From UBA7803 sp040219135 (GTDB taxonomy: Bacteria; Pseudomonadota; Gammaproteobacteria; Pseudomonadales; Azotimanducaceae): a stretch of DNA of 64,000 bases. Below, piece by piece: positions 35,899 to 44,821 of the stretch. Where the stretch lies: NCBI GenBank assembly GCA_040219135.1, contig JAVJTA010000011.1, positions 434,001 through 498,000 of the forward strand. Direction: 5' to 3'. Made by a program: the position numbers and the translations under genes. Under the pieces are notes generated by a model. It ran no database searches and was not told where the DNA came from. It saw only the letters and a list, made by a program, of their open reading frames with translations. Numbering within the stretch: the first letter of the stretch is position 1; every line of letters begins with the position of its first letter.

Positions 35899-37101
35899 TC
35901 AGGCGCGCGCCAGCTGCGGCATGGAGTACTGACGGATCTCGGCGACGAAGTCCCGCAGCGCCTGAATGCCGGTGGCTTCGGCGTCGCGGCACCAGGCCTT
36001 GAGCTCGCCGAGCAGCTCGTCGGCGCCGGCACTGCGCTTGGACCACACGCCCTGAAGACGCTGCTTGAACTCGTAGATGGTCTGCAGCTTCTGGCTGGTG
36101 TCGAGGATCTCGCTGATCCGATTCTGACCGGCGGCGTCGACCAGGGAATCGTCCCGGCACAGCACCCGCTTGGCGGCACGGACCACGCTGCGGCGGGCGT
36201 TGCCGGCGCGGGTCAGTTCCTGTTCGACGAGCGGCGCCACCACGTCCTCGGCGTACTTGGCCATGACCCGGAAGCGGTCGTTGAGCACCGCCCAGGCGGT
36301 ATCGGTGTCGAGTACCTGTTTGCCCGGCACCTTTTCCACCACCGGGCCGGTACTGCGCGCCTTCGCCAGTCCGAGCATTTCGAACAGCCGGATGTACATC
36401 CAGCCGATGTCGAACTCCCAGGGCTTCTGCGACAGCTTCGCCGAGTTGGGATAGGTGTGGTGATTGTTGTGCAGCTCTTCGCCGGCGATCACGATGCCCC
36501 AGGGCAGGATGTTGCGGGCGGCATCGTGGCACTCGAAATTGCGGTAGCCCCAGTAGTGGCCCACGCCGTTGATGACCCCGGCGGCGAACACCGGCGTCCA
36601 GACCATCTGCACGGCCCACACGGTGAGGCCGAGCACGCCGAACAGCGCGACGTCGATGATCAGCATGGCGGCGACCCCGCCGATGGTGAAGCGCGAGTAG
36701 ACGTTGCGCTCCACCCAGTCTTCCGGGGTGCCGGAGCCGTAGCGCGACAGGGTCTCGTCGGTGGCCGCGGCGCGGTACACTTCAGCGCCCTCCCAGAAGA
36801 TCTTCTTGATACCCTGCACCTGCGGGCTGTGCGGATCTTCCTCGGTCTCGCAGGTCGCGTGGTGCTTGCGATGGATGGCCGTCCACTCCTTGGTGTTCAT
36901 GCCCGTGGTCAGCCACAGCCAGAAGCGGAAGAAATGCTTGAGCACGGGGTGCAGTTCCACCGCGCGGTGGGCCGAATGACGATGCAGGTACACGGTCACC
37001 GAGATCATGGTGACGTGGGTCAGCGCCAGGGTGAGCAGAACCAGTTGGAGTGCGGACAGCTGCCACAGACCATGGCTCATCCAGTCGAGAATCGCAGTCA
37101 C
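35899..37101 (-). CDS. Delta-9-type fatty acid (acyl-CoA/phospholipid) desaturase
   Basis: A 400-residue membrane di-iron desaturase. The three histidine boxes are HRHSAHR, HRKHHA and ELHNNHH; four membrane helices are expected around them. The C-terminal about 130 residues are a helical extension seen in aerobic Pseudomonas-like desaturases. I chose GTG at 37101 because AGGAGA lies about 9 nt upstream and the N-terminus then begins just before the first helix. It should introduce a cis double bond in saturated acyl chains. The 224-bp divergent gap with the sulfurtransferase contains a GTCCCTG-CTA-CAGGGAC hairpin (37206-37222) of unknown role. Confidence 0.9.
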   Translation of the reverse strand: MTAILDWMSHGLWQLSALQLVLLTLALTHVTMISVTVYLHRHSAHRAVELHPVLKHFFRFWLWLTTGMNTKEWTAIHRKHHATCETEEDPHSPQVQGIKKIFWEGAEVYRAAATDETLSRYGSGTPEDWVERNVYSRFTIGGVAAMLIIDVALFGVLGLTVWAVQMVWTPVFAAGVINGVGHYWGYRNFECHDAARNILPWGIVIAGEELHNNHHTYPNSAKLSQKPWEFDIGWMYIRLFEMLGLAKARSTGPVVEKVPGKQVLDTDTAWAVLNDRFRVMAKYAEDVVAPLVEQELTRAGNARRSVVRAAKRVLCRDDSLVDAAGQNRISEILDTSQKLQTIYEFKQRLQGVWSKRSAGADELLGELKAWCRDAEATGIQALRDFVAEIRQYSMPQLARA

Positions 37102-37325
37102 TAGGGGGGGTCTCCTGTGCGGGGTTTGCCCGGCGTAGAATTCGCGGCATTGTGACAACAACATGCGCAAAAAACTACTGCGCGGCGCGGGAGCCCCGGA
37201 TACCGGTCCCTGCTACAGGGACTCCGTTTAGAGGCCTAACTCGGAGAAAAGTTTAATCGGCCCGGCGTCCCGTGCCTGTGACCGGCGTCCGAGTGCCGTC
37301 AACCCGACAGCAACTGGCAATTTAC

Positions 37326-38138
37326 ATGCTCAAAACTCATGGGACGCTGATCTCACCGGAGATGCTTCAGGCCCACCTCGACGAGCCGGTACGAATCCTC
37401 GACTGCCGGGCCCGCCTCGGCGACCCGGCGTACGGGTCACGCGTCTACGCTGAGGGCCACATTCCCGGCGCCCTGCAGGCCAGCCTCGACGACGACTTCG
37501 CCGCCGCGCCGGGCGCCGCCGGGCGCCACCCGCTGCCGGATCGCGCGCGACTGCGCGACCGATTCCGCGACTGGGGTATCGACGACAGCACCCAGATCGT
37601 GGTCTACGACGACGCCGGGGGCGCCTTTGCAGCCCGGGCCTGGTGGTGCGCGCGCTGGCTCGGACACGAGGCGGTGGCGGTGCTCGACGGCGGCATCGAC
37701 GCCTGGGAAGGACCGCTGTCCAGCGCCCGGCCGGCGGTCGCACCGGGCAGCTTCAGCATCCGCCCGGCGCTGACCCGGACCGTCGACGCCGCCACTCTGC
37801 AGGCCGAACTCGGAGAGGTGGCGCTGGTGGATGCCCGCACCCGGGCCCGCTTCGACGGCCTCGAGGAGCCCATCGACCCGGTGGCCGGTCACATTCCCGG
37901 CGCCGTGTGTCTGCCGTTTCAGGACAACCTCGGCGGAGACGGCCGTTTCCGCCAGGCGGACGAGTTGGCCCGGCGCTTCGAGGATCTACCCGACCCGGTG
38001 ATCTGCTACTGCGGATCCGGCGTGACCGCCGCCCACAATGTGCTCGCCCTGTGCATTGCCGGGCGCGCCGAGCCGGTTCTGTATCCCGGCAGCTGGAGCG
38101 AGTGGATCGTCGATCCGACCCGCCCGCGGGCTCCCTGA
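37326..38138 (+). CDS. Two-domain sulfurtransferase (3-mercaptopyruvate type)
   Basis: A 270-residue protein with two rhodanese domains. Only the C-terminal domain has the catalytic Cys, in CYCGSGVTAAHN; CGSGVT is typical of 3-mercaptopyruvate sulfurtransferases, whereas thiosulfate sulfurtransferases have CRKGVT. The N-terminal domain has the structural DGGIDAW. It transfers sulfane sulfur to thiols or cyanide in the cytosol. The start is uncertain: ATG at 37326 has no strong Shine-Dalgarno and a GTG at 37272 is in frame. It is followed 15 nt later by mnmC. Confidence 0.85.
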   Translation: MLKTHGTLISPEMLQAHLDEPVRILDCRARLGDPAYGSRVYAEGHIPGALQASLDDDFAAAPGAAGRHPLPDRARLRDRFRDWGIDDSTQIVVYDDAGGAFAARAWWCARWLGHEAVAVLDGGIDAWEGPLSSARPAVAPGSFSIRPALTRTVDAATLQAELGEVALVDARTRARFDGLEEPIDPVAGHIPGAVCLPFQDNLGGDGRFRQADELARRFEDLPDPVICYCGSGVTAAHNVLALCIAGRAEPVLYPGSWSEWIVDPTRPRAP

Positions 38139-38153
38139 ACCGACGCCGCGACC

Positions 38154-40007
38154 GTGAACGATGGCAGCCCACCCGCGGGGATCGTGCCCGCCGCACGAAT
38201 CCGCTATGACGACGATCAGCCCTACTCGCTCGACTACGGCGACATCTACCACGCCGCCGACGGCGCCGCCGAGGTCCAGCGCGTGTTCGTCGAGCCGTGC
38301 GCGCTGCCGACCCTCGCCGCGGTCCGCGCACGCCGGCCCGGTGCGGCGGCGACGGTACGAATCGGCGAACTCGGGTTCGGCTCCGGACTGAACTTCGTGA
38401 TCGCCGCGCAGACCTGCCTGGCGGCGGGCGCGCATCTGCACTTCGTCAGCGTCGAGGCACGTCCGCTGGACGCCGCAGACTTCCGCGCCATTGCCGCGCA
38501 CCGCAGCGGCGACCATCCGCTGTACCGGGAGCTGGCCGATCGCTACCCGCCGCGCCTGCACGGCTGGCATCAGCGTCTGCTGGCCGGGGGCAGGGTCCGG
38601 CTGAACGTCTGGCTCGGCGATGCGCGCGACGCCCTGGCCGATCTGCACGGCCGCCAGCGCCAGCCGTTCGACGCCTGGTTTCTCGACGGTTTCGCGCCGG
38701 ACCGGAATCCGGACATGTGGAACGACGAACTGTTTTCCGCGCTCGCCGCGCTGTCGGCGCGCGGCACCCGGGTGGCCACCTTCACGGCGGCCGGACGGGT
38801 CCGCCGCGGTCTCGAGTCCGTCGGTTTCGCCATGGCCCGCGTCGATCAGCGACCGCACAAGCGCGAGAGTCTGGCCGGCACCTTCGTCGCCGCCGCACCC
38901 TCGCGGTCGACGGCGCCCGCGCCGCCGGCCCGGGTGCGGGTGGCCGGCGGCGGCCTGGCCGGGGCGAGCGCCGCCTGGCATCTGGCTCAGGCGGGATGCG
39001 CCGTGGTGGTTTACGAACCCGGTGGACACGACCGGACCGACCGGCAACCCACGCTACCGTGCGACGACGCAATCCCGCTGCCGGGTTCGCGCATGCCGGC
39101 CACCGTGCTGCATGCGCGCCTGCTCGCCGACGGCAGCGCCACCGCGGCGCTGCGCTGCCATGCCTATCACTATGCCGCGGCGCTGGTGCGCGGGCTGCCC
39201 GGGTTCACGCCCGGTGGCGCCCTGCAGATCGCCGCCGACCCGGACGACGAACCCAGACTGCAGCGGCTGGCCGAGCTCTACCGGCACTCGGGCACCTGGC
39301 TGGAGTGGCTGCCGCAAGCGGCCGCCAGCGAGCGCGCCGGCTGGCCGCTGGCGGCCGGCGCGCTGTGGCTGGCCGACGCCGGCGTCGTCGAGCTGCCGGT
39401 GCTGGTCGGCGCCCTGCTCGACCATCCCAACGTGACCGTGGTGCCGGAGCGCCTCGACGTCCTGCCAGCGGACGAGCCGGTGATCCTGGCCTGCGGCGCA
39501 GGCGTGCGCGATTTTCCCGAAGCCGGCTATCTGGAAGTGGCCCCGGTCCACGGCCAGCTCGACGTGGTCGAGCTGCCGGCAGCGCCGCGGCTCGCCCTGG
39601 TGGGCAGCCACTACCTGGTGCCGTTCGGGCTCGGCGTGGCCGCGGGCAGCACCTACGAACACCGCCCCTGGCCGCCGGAAACCGCCAGCGCAGCCAATCT
39701 GGCCCAGCTCGGCGCGACGGCGTTCACCTGGCTCTACCGCTGCCGCGGCACCCGCAGCGTCAGCTCGGACCGCACCGCCATCGCCGGCCCGCTGTTCGCA
39801 GCCGACGGCGCCCCCCTCGGATGGCGCTACGTGAGCACCGGCCACGGTTCGGCAGGCAACGTCAGCGCCCATCTGGCGGGCGCCGTCATTGCCGCCCAGA
39901 TCCTCGGCGACTGTCCGCCCCTGGCCCGCCCGGCCGACGCGGCGCTGTCGCCCTGGCGCTTCCGCGAGCGCCAGGCGCGCCGCGGAATCCGTCACGGCGA
40001 CCGCTGA
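38154..40007 (+). CDS. mnmC: Bifunctional tRNA wobble-uridine modification enzyme MnmC
   Basis: A 617-residue fusion that converts cmnm5s2U34 to mnm5s2U34 in tRNA. The N-terminal SAM methyltransferase half (about 1-245) has GELGFGSGLNFVIAA and WFLDGFAPDRNPDMW. The C-terminal FAD oxidoreductase half has VAGGGLAGASAAWHLAQAG and, near the end, YVSTGHGSAGNVSAHLAG. Start is GTG. Domain order and length are normal. It is convergent with serA, with a 4-nt gap. Confidence 0.95.
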   Translation: MNDGSPPAGIVPAARIRYDDDQPYSLDYGDIYHAADGAAEVQRVFVEPCALPTLAAVRARRPGAAATVRIGELGFGSGLNFVIAAQTCLAAGAHLHFVSVEARPLDAADFRAIAAHRSGDHPLYRELADRYPPRLHGWHQRLLAGGRVRLNVWLGDARDALADLHGRQRQPFDAWFLDGFAPDRNPDMWNDELFSALAALSARGTRVATFTAAGRVRRGLESVGFAMARVDQRPHKRESLAGTFVAAAPSRSTAPAPPARVRVAGGGLAGASAAWHLAQAGCAVVVYEPGGHDRTDRQPTLPCDDAIPLPGSRMPATVLHARLLADGSATAALRCHAYHYAAALVRGLPGFTPGGALQIAADPDDEPRLQRLAELYRHSGTWLEWLPQAAASERAGWPLAAGALWLADAGVVELPVLVGALLDHPNVTVVPERLDVLPADEPVILACGAGVRDFPEAGYLEVAPVHGQLDVVELPAAPRLALVGSHYLVPFGLGVAAGSTYEHRPWPPETASAANLAQLGATAFTWLYRCRGTRSVSSDRTAIAGPLFAADGAPLGWRYVSTGHGSAGNVSAHLAGAVIAAQILGDCPPLARPADAALSPWRFRERQARRGIRHGDR

Positions 40008-40011
40008 CCGG

Positions 40012-41187
40012 CTACATGCGGAACTCGCGCACGTTCATCACGTGGTCCAGCGCGCAGAGCGCGTCGAGGGTCGGCGCGTCCAGCGCCTCCACCACGTCGA
40101 TGAGGTTGTAGGCCACCTCGCCGCGACTCTTGTTGATCATGTCCATGACGTTGATCTGGCGTTCGGCCAGCACCGAGGTGACCCGGTTCAGCACCCCGGG
40201 GACGTTGCGGTTGGTCACCGCCAGCCGATGCCCGCCGGCTGGTTCCAGGGTCACGCTGGGGAAGTTTACGGAGTTGCGCACATTGCCCACGCGGAGAAAC
40301 TCGATGAGCTGGTCCGCGGCCATGATCGCGCAGTTCTCCTCGGCCTCGTCGGTGCTCGCGCCGAGATGCGGCATGAGCAGCACCCGCGGGTGGCTGGTGA
40401 GTTCGGGCACCGGGAAGTCGGCCACATAGCGGCCGAGGCGACCATCGTCCAGGGCCGCGCGCAGCGCCGCGGCATCGACGATGGGCTGGCGCGCGAAGTT
40501 CAGCAGTACGCTGCCGGGACGGAACATGCGCAAGCTGGATTCGTTGATCATGCCCTCGGTATCCGGCAGCAGGGGCACGTGCAGAGTGACGTAGTCGGCG
40601 CGCGCGAACAGACTGGGCAGGTTCTCCATGCGCTGCACTTCGGACGGCAGCCGCCAGGCGGCGTCCACCGAGATCGCCGGATCGAAGCCGAGCACGTCCA
40701 TGCCGAGGTCCAGCGCCGCCTTCGCCACCAGCGAGCCGATGGCGCCGAGCCCGACCACCCCCAGGGAGCGGCCCTTGAGCTCACGGCCCTTGAAGCGCTT
40801 TTTCTCCGCTTCCACCATGGCGTTCAACTCCCCGGAGTCGTGCACGCCGGACAGCTCGCGGACAAAGCCGATTCCCCCCACTACGTCGCGCGAGGCCAGC
40901 AGCAGCGCCGCGAGCACGAGCTCCTTGACCGAGTTGGCGTTGGCCCCGGGGGTGTTGAACACCACCACCCCGCGCTCCGTGCAGGCGTCCACGGGCACGT
41001 TGTTGACCCCGGCCCCGGCGCGGGCTACGGCCCGCAGGCCCGGGTTCAGATCGGACTCGGCGAGCTTGTGGCTGCGCAGCAGGATGGCGTGGGGATCGTC
41101 GCGGTCCGGAGACACCTGGAACTGGTCGGCAGCAAAGCGCTCCAGCCCCCGGGGGGCAATCTGATTGAAGGTTCTGATCCTGTACAT
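40012..41187 (-). CDS. serA: D-3-phosphoglycerate dehydrogenase
   Basis: A 391-residue D-2-hydroxyacid dehydrogenase with C-terminal ACT domain, the short SerA type. VARAGAGVNNVPVDA, the NAD-binding VVGLGAIGSLVAKAA, LNFARQPIVD and MPHLGASTDEAEENCA are visible. It starts the phosphoglycerate-to-serine route completed by SerC in this window. The ACT domain suggests serine feedback. The catalytic Arg and His are in context. Confidence 0.94.
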   Translation of the reverse strand: MYRIRTFNQIAPRGLERFAADQFQVSPDRDDPHAILLRSHKLAESDLNPGLRAVARAGAGVNNVPVDACTERGVVVFNTPGANANSVKELVLAALLLASRDVVGGIGFVRELSGVHDSGELNAMVEAEKKRFKGRELKGRSLGVVGLGAIGSLVAKAALDLGMDVLGFDPAISVDAAWRLPSEVQRMENLPSLFARADYVTLHVPLLPDTEGMINESSLRMFRPGSVLLNFARQPIVDAAALRAALDDGRLGRYVADFPVPELTSHPRVLLMPHLGASTDEAEENCAIMAADQLIEFLRVGNVRNSVNFPSVTLEPAGGHRLAVTNRNVPGVLNRVTSVLAERQINVMDMINKSRGEVAYNLIDVVEALDAPTLDALCALDHVMNVREFRM

Positions 41188-41240
41188 GCGCTACCTGCGG
41201 TCTCCGGGAGGCGCGTATGGTACTCCCCCGGTGAGTCGGT

Positions 41241-42305
41241 TCAATCGCCGCTCGCGGCGGCTTCGAGCTCGCGCCAGATGGCCGCCGCAGCATCGCCGGG
41301 CTGGAACGCCGCGAGCCGCTGCCGCTGAGCGTCGATGCCGGCCAGCGCGGCATCGATCGCCGCCACCAGCGTCTCCGCCGTCAGCAGGTCCTCGGCCAGC
41401 ACCCGGCTGTAGCCGCGAGTGCGCGCGTACTCGGCGTTCTCCACCTGATCACCGCGACTGACCCGCGCCGACAGCGGGATCAGCAGGTTCGGTTTGCCGA
41501 GGGCGAGCAGCTCGAACAGCGTGTTGGCGCCGGCCCTGGACACCACCAGATCGGCCGCGGCGAGCAGATCGCCCCAGGCGTCGCTGACGTACTCGAACTG
41601 CTGGTAGCCGTCGAGGGAAAGCTGCGCCCGTTTGCCCGGACCGCAGACGTGGACCACCACCCACGCCTCGAGCAGGCGCGGCAGCGCCGCGCGCAGCGCC
41701 CGGTTGACGGCGTCCGCGCCGAGGCTGCCACCGGTCACCAGCAGCAGCGGCCGCCCGGCCGGCGCATCCACCAGCGCCCGCCCGCGGCTGGCGTCGCCGT
41801 TCAGAAGCGCCGCCCGCAGCGGCGTCCCGGTGACCACGCGCCGGCCCCGCAGGCGCGGCGCCGACGTCTCCGCGAACGTCACGCAGAGCGCGCGCAGGAA
41901 CGGCAGGGCCAGGCGGTTGGCAAGCCCCGGCGACAGATCCGATTCGTGCGCCACCACCGGAATGCCGCGCAGCCAGGCGCCGAAGACCACGGGGAAGCTG
42001 ACGAATCCACCCTTCGAGAACACCACGTCGGGGCGCAGCCGGCCGAGCAGCCAGAACGCCTGCCAGACGCCGGCGAGCACGCGGAACGCATCGGCAAGAT
42101 TGGCCAGCGACAGGTAGCGGCGCAGCTTGCCCGAGGCGATGCCGTGGTAGGCGACGGCCTCTCCGGCGAGCAGTCGGGACTCGAGCCCCGAGCGGCTGCC
42201 GACGAAGCTAACCTGCACGCCGGCCGCCTGCGCCAGGGCAATGACGGGCAGCGCCGGAATCACGTGCCCGGCGGTGCCGCCGCCGGTGCAGACCAGATGC
42301 TTCAC
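41241..42305 (-). CDS. murG: MurG-family GlcNAc transferase, Firmicutes-like type
   Basis: A 354-residue GT-B enzyme. MurG adds GlcNAc to lipid I to make lipid II. The sequence reads CTGGGTAGHVIPALPV, AHESDLSPGLANRLAL and SRAGANTLFELLALGKPNLLIPL, followed by SRGDQVENA. The usual proteobacterial enzyme has GGTGGH, HEQN and SRSGA forms; HESDxxPGLAN and RGDQxxNA are what I recall from clostridial and bacillar MurG. It lies outside any dcw cluster, before hda. It could be the only MurG displaced from its usual site, a second MurG, or an acquired paralogue. Confidence 0.82.
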   Translation of the reverse strand: MKHLVCTGGGTAGHVIPALPVIALAQAAGVQVSFVGSRSGLESRLLAGEAVAYHGIASGKLRRYLSLANLADAFRVLAGVWQAFWLLGRLRPDVVFSKGGFVSFPVVFGAWLRGIPVVAHESDLSPGLANRLALPFLRALCVTFAETSAPRLRGRRVVTGTPLRAALLNGDASRGRALVDAPAGRPLLLVTGGSLGADAVNRALRAALPRLLEAWVVVHVCGPGKRAQLSLDGYQQFEYVSDAWGDLLAAADLVVSRAGANTLFELLALGKPNLLIPLSARVSRGDQVENAEYARTRGYSRVLAEDLLTAETLVAAIDAALAGIDAQRQRLAAFQPGDAAAAIWRELEAAASGD

Positions 42306-43024
42306 AGCCCCAGCACGTTCTTGATCAGCGGCACGGTGATGCGCCGCTGCTCCGCCATCGCGGCCCGGTCGAGGCGCTCGAACTCCTCCAGCAGGTGGGC
42401 CAGGTCCCGGGCGCTGCGGGCGAGCCAGAAGTCCAGTACCGCCGGCGTCAGGGCCAATCCCCGCGCTGCCGCCAGACGTGCCAGCACCCGGCGCTTGCCG
42501 GCATCGTCGAGGCCCTGCAGGTGGTAGGCCGGCAGGCCGCGCAGGCGCGACGCCAGATCGGCGAAGCGGAAGCCGAGTTCCCGGGCCGGCGCCCGGGCGC
42601 TCACCAGCAGTCGCCCGGCGTTGCCGAGCAGGCCCTGATAGAGCGCCACCAGCGCCGCCTCGGCGGCGTCATCGCCGAGCCAGGCGTCGAGATCGTCCAG
42701 GGCCACCAGACCGCGGCTGGAGAGACCCTCCAGAAGCGCCGGCGTCACCTCGCGCAGGGGCAGATAGATCGCGCCGCCCGGATCCGCGAACCGATGACAG
42801 GCGGCCTGCAGCAGATGGGTGCGCCCGACGCCGGGCGGACCGTCGATGAAGCAACCCTGAAAACCCGGCTCATCCACCACCGCCAGCACCCGCCGCACCA
42901 GCTCCGCGTTGCTCCCGACTTCGAAGGTGTCGAAGTGATAGCGGGAGGTGAGGGGAAAGCGCAGCGCCAGCTGGGCGGCCGTCGCCGCGGACGCGGTGCC
43001 TGGGGGTTGTCGGGAGCCGGTCAT
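42302..43024 (-). CDS. hda: DnaA-homologous regulatory inactivator Hda
   Basis: A 240-residue AAA+ protein that, with the beta clamp, stimulates ATP hydrolysis on DnaA. Walker A is GPPGVGRTHLLQAA, with the R-T/S-H form typical of Hda. Walker B-like VALDDLDAW and sensor-type LLVSARAP and DLASRLRG are present. The clamp-binding motif near the N-terminus is AQLALRFPL (QLxL(R)F). It overlaps pgsA by 4 bp and murG by 4 bp. The ATG at 43024 gives normal Hda length. Confidence 0.92.
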   Translation of the reverse strand: MTGSRQPPGTASAATAAQLALRFPLTSRYHFDTFEVGSNAELVRRVLAVVDEPGFQGCFIDGPPGVGRTHLLQAACHRFADPGGAIYLPLREVTPALLEGLSSRGLVALDDLDAWLGDDAAEAALVALYQGLLGNAGRLLVSARAPARELGFRFADLASRLRGLPAYHLQGLDDAGKRRVLARLAAARGLALTPAVLDFWLARSARDLAHLLEEFERLDRAAMAEQRRITVPLIKNVLGL

Positions 43025-43584
43025 GAATGGGATTCGCGCCAGGCGCGCAGACTCCAGGTGATCACGTAGTCGAGGCCGGAACTCACCGCGAGCAGCGCCA
43101 GCAGGTAGAAGCCCCACGGATCGAGCAGCGCGCCGACCAGCTGGCTCAACGCGCCGAATTCGCACAGCCATACCAGCAGCAGCAGCGCGACGGCAATCTG
43201 GGTTGCGGTATTGGCTTTGCTGAGAAACGTCGGCGCGAACTCGATGTGCCCGAACAGCGCCCGGTAGACGCCGGCGCCGGACAGGATCACCAGGTCACGG
43301 CCCAGGACGATCGCTGCCAGCCACAGCGGCAGGTGCCCCTGCACCGCGAGGATCACCACCAGGGCTGCCACCAGCAGCTTGTCGGCTACCGGGTCCAGGG
43401 CAGCGCCGAAGTGGCTGACCGCGTTCAGGCGCCGCGCCAGCCAGCCGTCCACCGCGTCGGATGCGCCGGCCACCGCGGTGAGCAGCAGCGCCTCGACGTA
43501 CATCGACTGCCACAGCAGCCACGCCGTGGGGACCACCAGGACGATGCGCACCACGGTGATCGCGTTGGGGAGGTTCTCCAGCAC
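43021..43584 (-). CDS. CDP-alcohol phosphatidyltransferase (PgsA-like)
   Basis: A 187-residue integral membrane enzyme. The CAPT motif DG(x)2AR(x)8G(x)3D(x)3D is complete in SDAVDGWLARRLNAVSHFGA and the following LDPVADK. About six membrane helices are visible. NLPNAITVVRIVLVVP is the usual start of PgsA-like proteins, so phosphatidylglycerophosphate synthesis is likely, although this hda-linked locus often holds a second paralogue. GTG start directly after the DUF2066 stop. Confidence 0.88.
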   Translation of the reverse strand: MLENLPNAITVVRIVLVVPTAWLLWQSMYVEALLLTAVAGASDAVDGWLARRLNAVSHFGAALDPVADKLLVAALVVILAVQGHLPLWLAAIVLGRDLVILSGAGVYRALFGHIEFAPTFLSKANTATQIAVALLLLVWLCEFGALSQLVGALLDPWGFYLLALLAVSSGLDYVITWSLRAWRESHS

Positions 43585-44685
43585 TCAGCGCCTCTTCCAG
43601 ACCAGCGCGATGGCGCCGCCGGGCGCATCGTTGAGCTGATCCGGGAACAGCCGCTGGTCGAGCCGGAACAGCTCGAGCAGCTGCTCGGGCCCCGCCGCCG
43701 TGAGCAGCGACACGCCGAGCCGGTCGCCGGACACGGACGACACGGTCATGTCCTGGACGAACTCCAGCCCGCCCAGGTAGCGCAGCAGCTCGGCATAGTC
43801 CACGGCGCCGTACAGCGCGCTGACGTTGAGATCGACCCGGCGCGTACCCCGGTCCAGAACCGCGTAGCGACCGGCAAGCTCGTCGGCGACCAGGTCCACG
43901 GCAGCATGGCCCAGGGGCTCCGGCGCGCGCGCCTCGAGACGCAGCTCGCGGATGTCGCCGTCGACCCAGAACTGCCAGTCGGCGCTCCAGCGCTGGTCGT
44001 CCAGAAGCCGGGCCCGACCGACCAGCACGATGTCGGCGGCGTAGCGGGCCGATGCCGGCAGCAGCGTGGAACTCAACCGACCCCAGACGGCCGCCGGCTC
44101 CACCGCTAGCTGGTCGGTGAGGTCGAGCAGCGGCAGGCGCAGCGGCAGGCCGCGCTCCAGCGCCCGCCCGGCCAGCGCGGCAATCAACGGCTCGTCGCTG
44201 CCGGCGCCGAGAATCCGCCGCTCACTGCCGTCGTCCACCACCACCCAGGCCAGCACCGACGGCCGGTTGGCGCCCCAGATAGGCAGGTTCGCGTCGCGGA
44301 TCAGGCCGAGCACCGTCTGGGGCGCGAACTGCAGGCGCAGGCGCAGCGACTCGCCGTCCGCGGCGCGCTCGAAGCCGAACCGGTTGTAGTAGAGGTCGGG
44401 GGCCGCCAGCGCGCGGCTCACGGCTTCGTTGCGCGGCACGCTGGATAGTCCGGTGAGTCGGGTCAGCAGCTGCGCCAGCGCCCGACCGGCGGCATCGAGA
44501 CGCGCCAGCGTGGATTGATCCTCCACCGGCACCTCGACATCGTAGAGCCAGGGCACCTCGGCCGCCGGCGCCGTGGCCGGAAGCAGGGCACAGAGCAACA
44601 GGGCGCCGGCCAGGGCACCCGGGAGCGCCAGGCGGCGCAGGCGCTCTGAGGCGGACCCCGCCCGAAGGTATGGCGCATGACGCAA
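43585..44685 (-). CDS. DUF2066-family exported protein
   Basis: A 366-residue protein of the DUF2066 family, which in many gammaproteobacteria sits upstream of the PgsA-like and hda genes and opposite purM, exactly as here. A signal peptide lies at about residues 20-46 (ALPGALAGALLLCALLPATAPAAE) after an unusually long basic N-terminus. The first domain begins WLYDVEVPVEDQS. I chose TTG at 44685 because GGAAG lies 7 nt upstream; the true start could be later. Function unknown, periplasmic. Confidence 0.75.
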   Translation of the reverse strand: MRHAPYLRAGSASERLRRLALPGALAGALLLCALLPATAPAAEVPWLYDVEVPVEDQSTLARLDAAGRALAQLLTRLTGLSSVPRNEAVSRALAAPDLYYNRFGFERAADGESLRLRLQFAPQTVLGLIRDANLPIWGANRPSVLAWVVVDDGSERRILGAGSDEPLIAALAGRALERGLPLRLPLLDLTDQLAVEPAAVWGRLSSTLLPASARYAADIVLVGRARLLDDQRWSADWQFWVDGDIRELRLEARAPEPLGHAAVDLVADELAGRYAVLDRGTRRVDLNVSALYGAVDYAELLRYLGGLEFVQDMTVSSVSGDRLGVSLLTAAGPEQLLELFRLDQRLFPDQLNDAPGGAIALVWKRR

Positions 44686-44821
44686 GAGGATGCTTCCGAC
44701 CAAATCGATCGCCCAGTTTACCCAAAATCGCGCCCGACTTGCCGGGGTGCGTGCGCCTGACGGCAGCCGTCGCCGGTCTGCTAAACTCGCGCTCCCGACC
44801 AATCCCCGCTGGAGCAGCAGC

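Noticed and set aside
37206..37222. GTCCCTG-CTA-CAGGGAC hairpin as a desaturase operator of the FabR/DesT type
   Set aside because: It does not resemble the unsaturated fatty acid operator consensus and lies nearer the sulfurtransferase; left as an unassigned hairpin.
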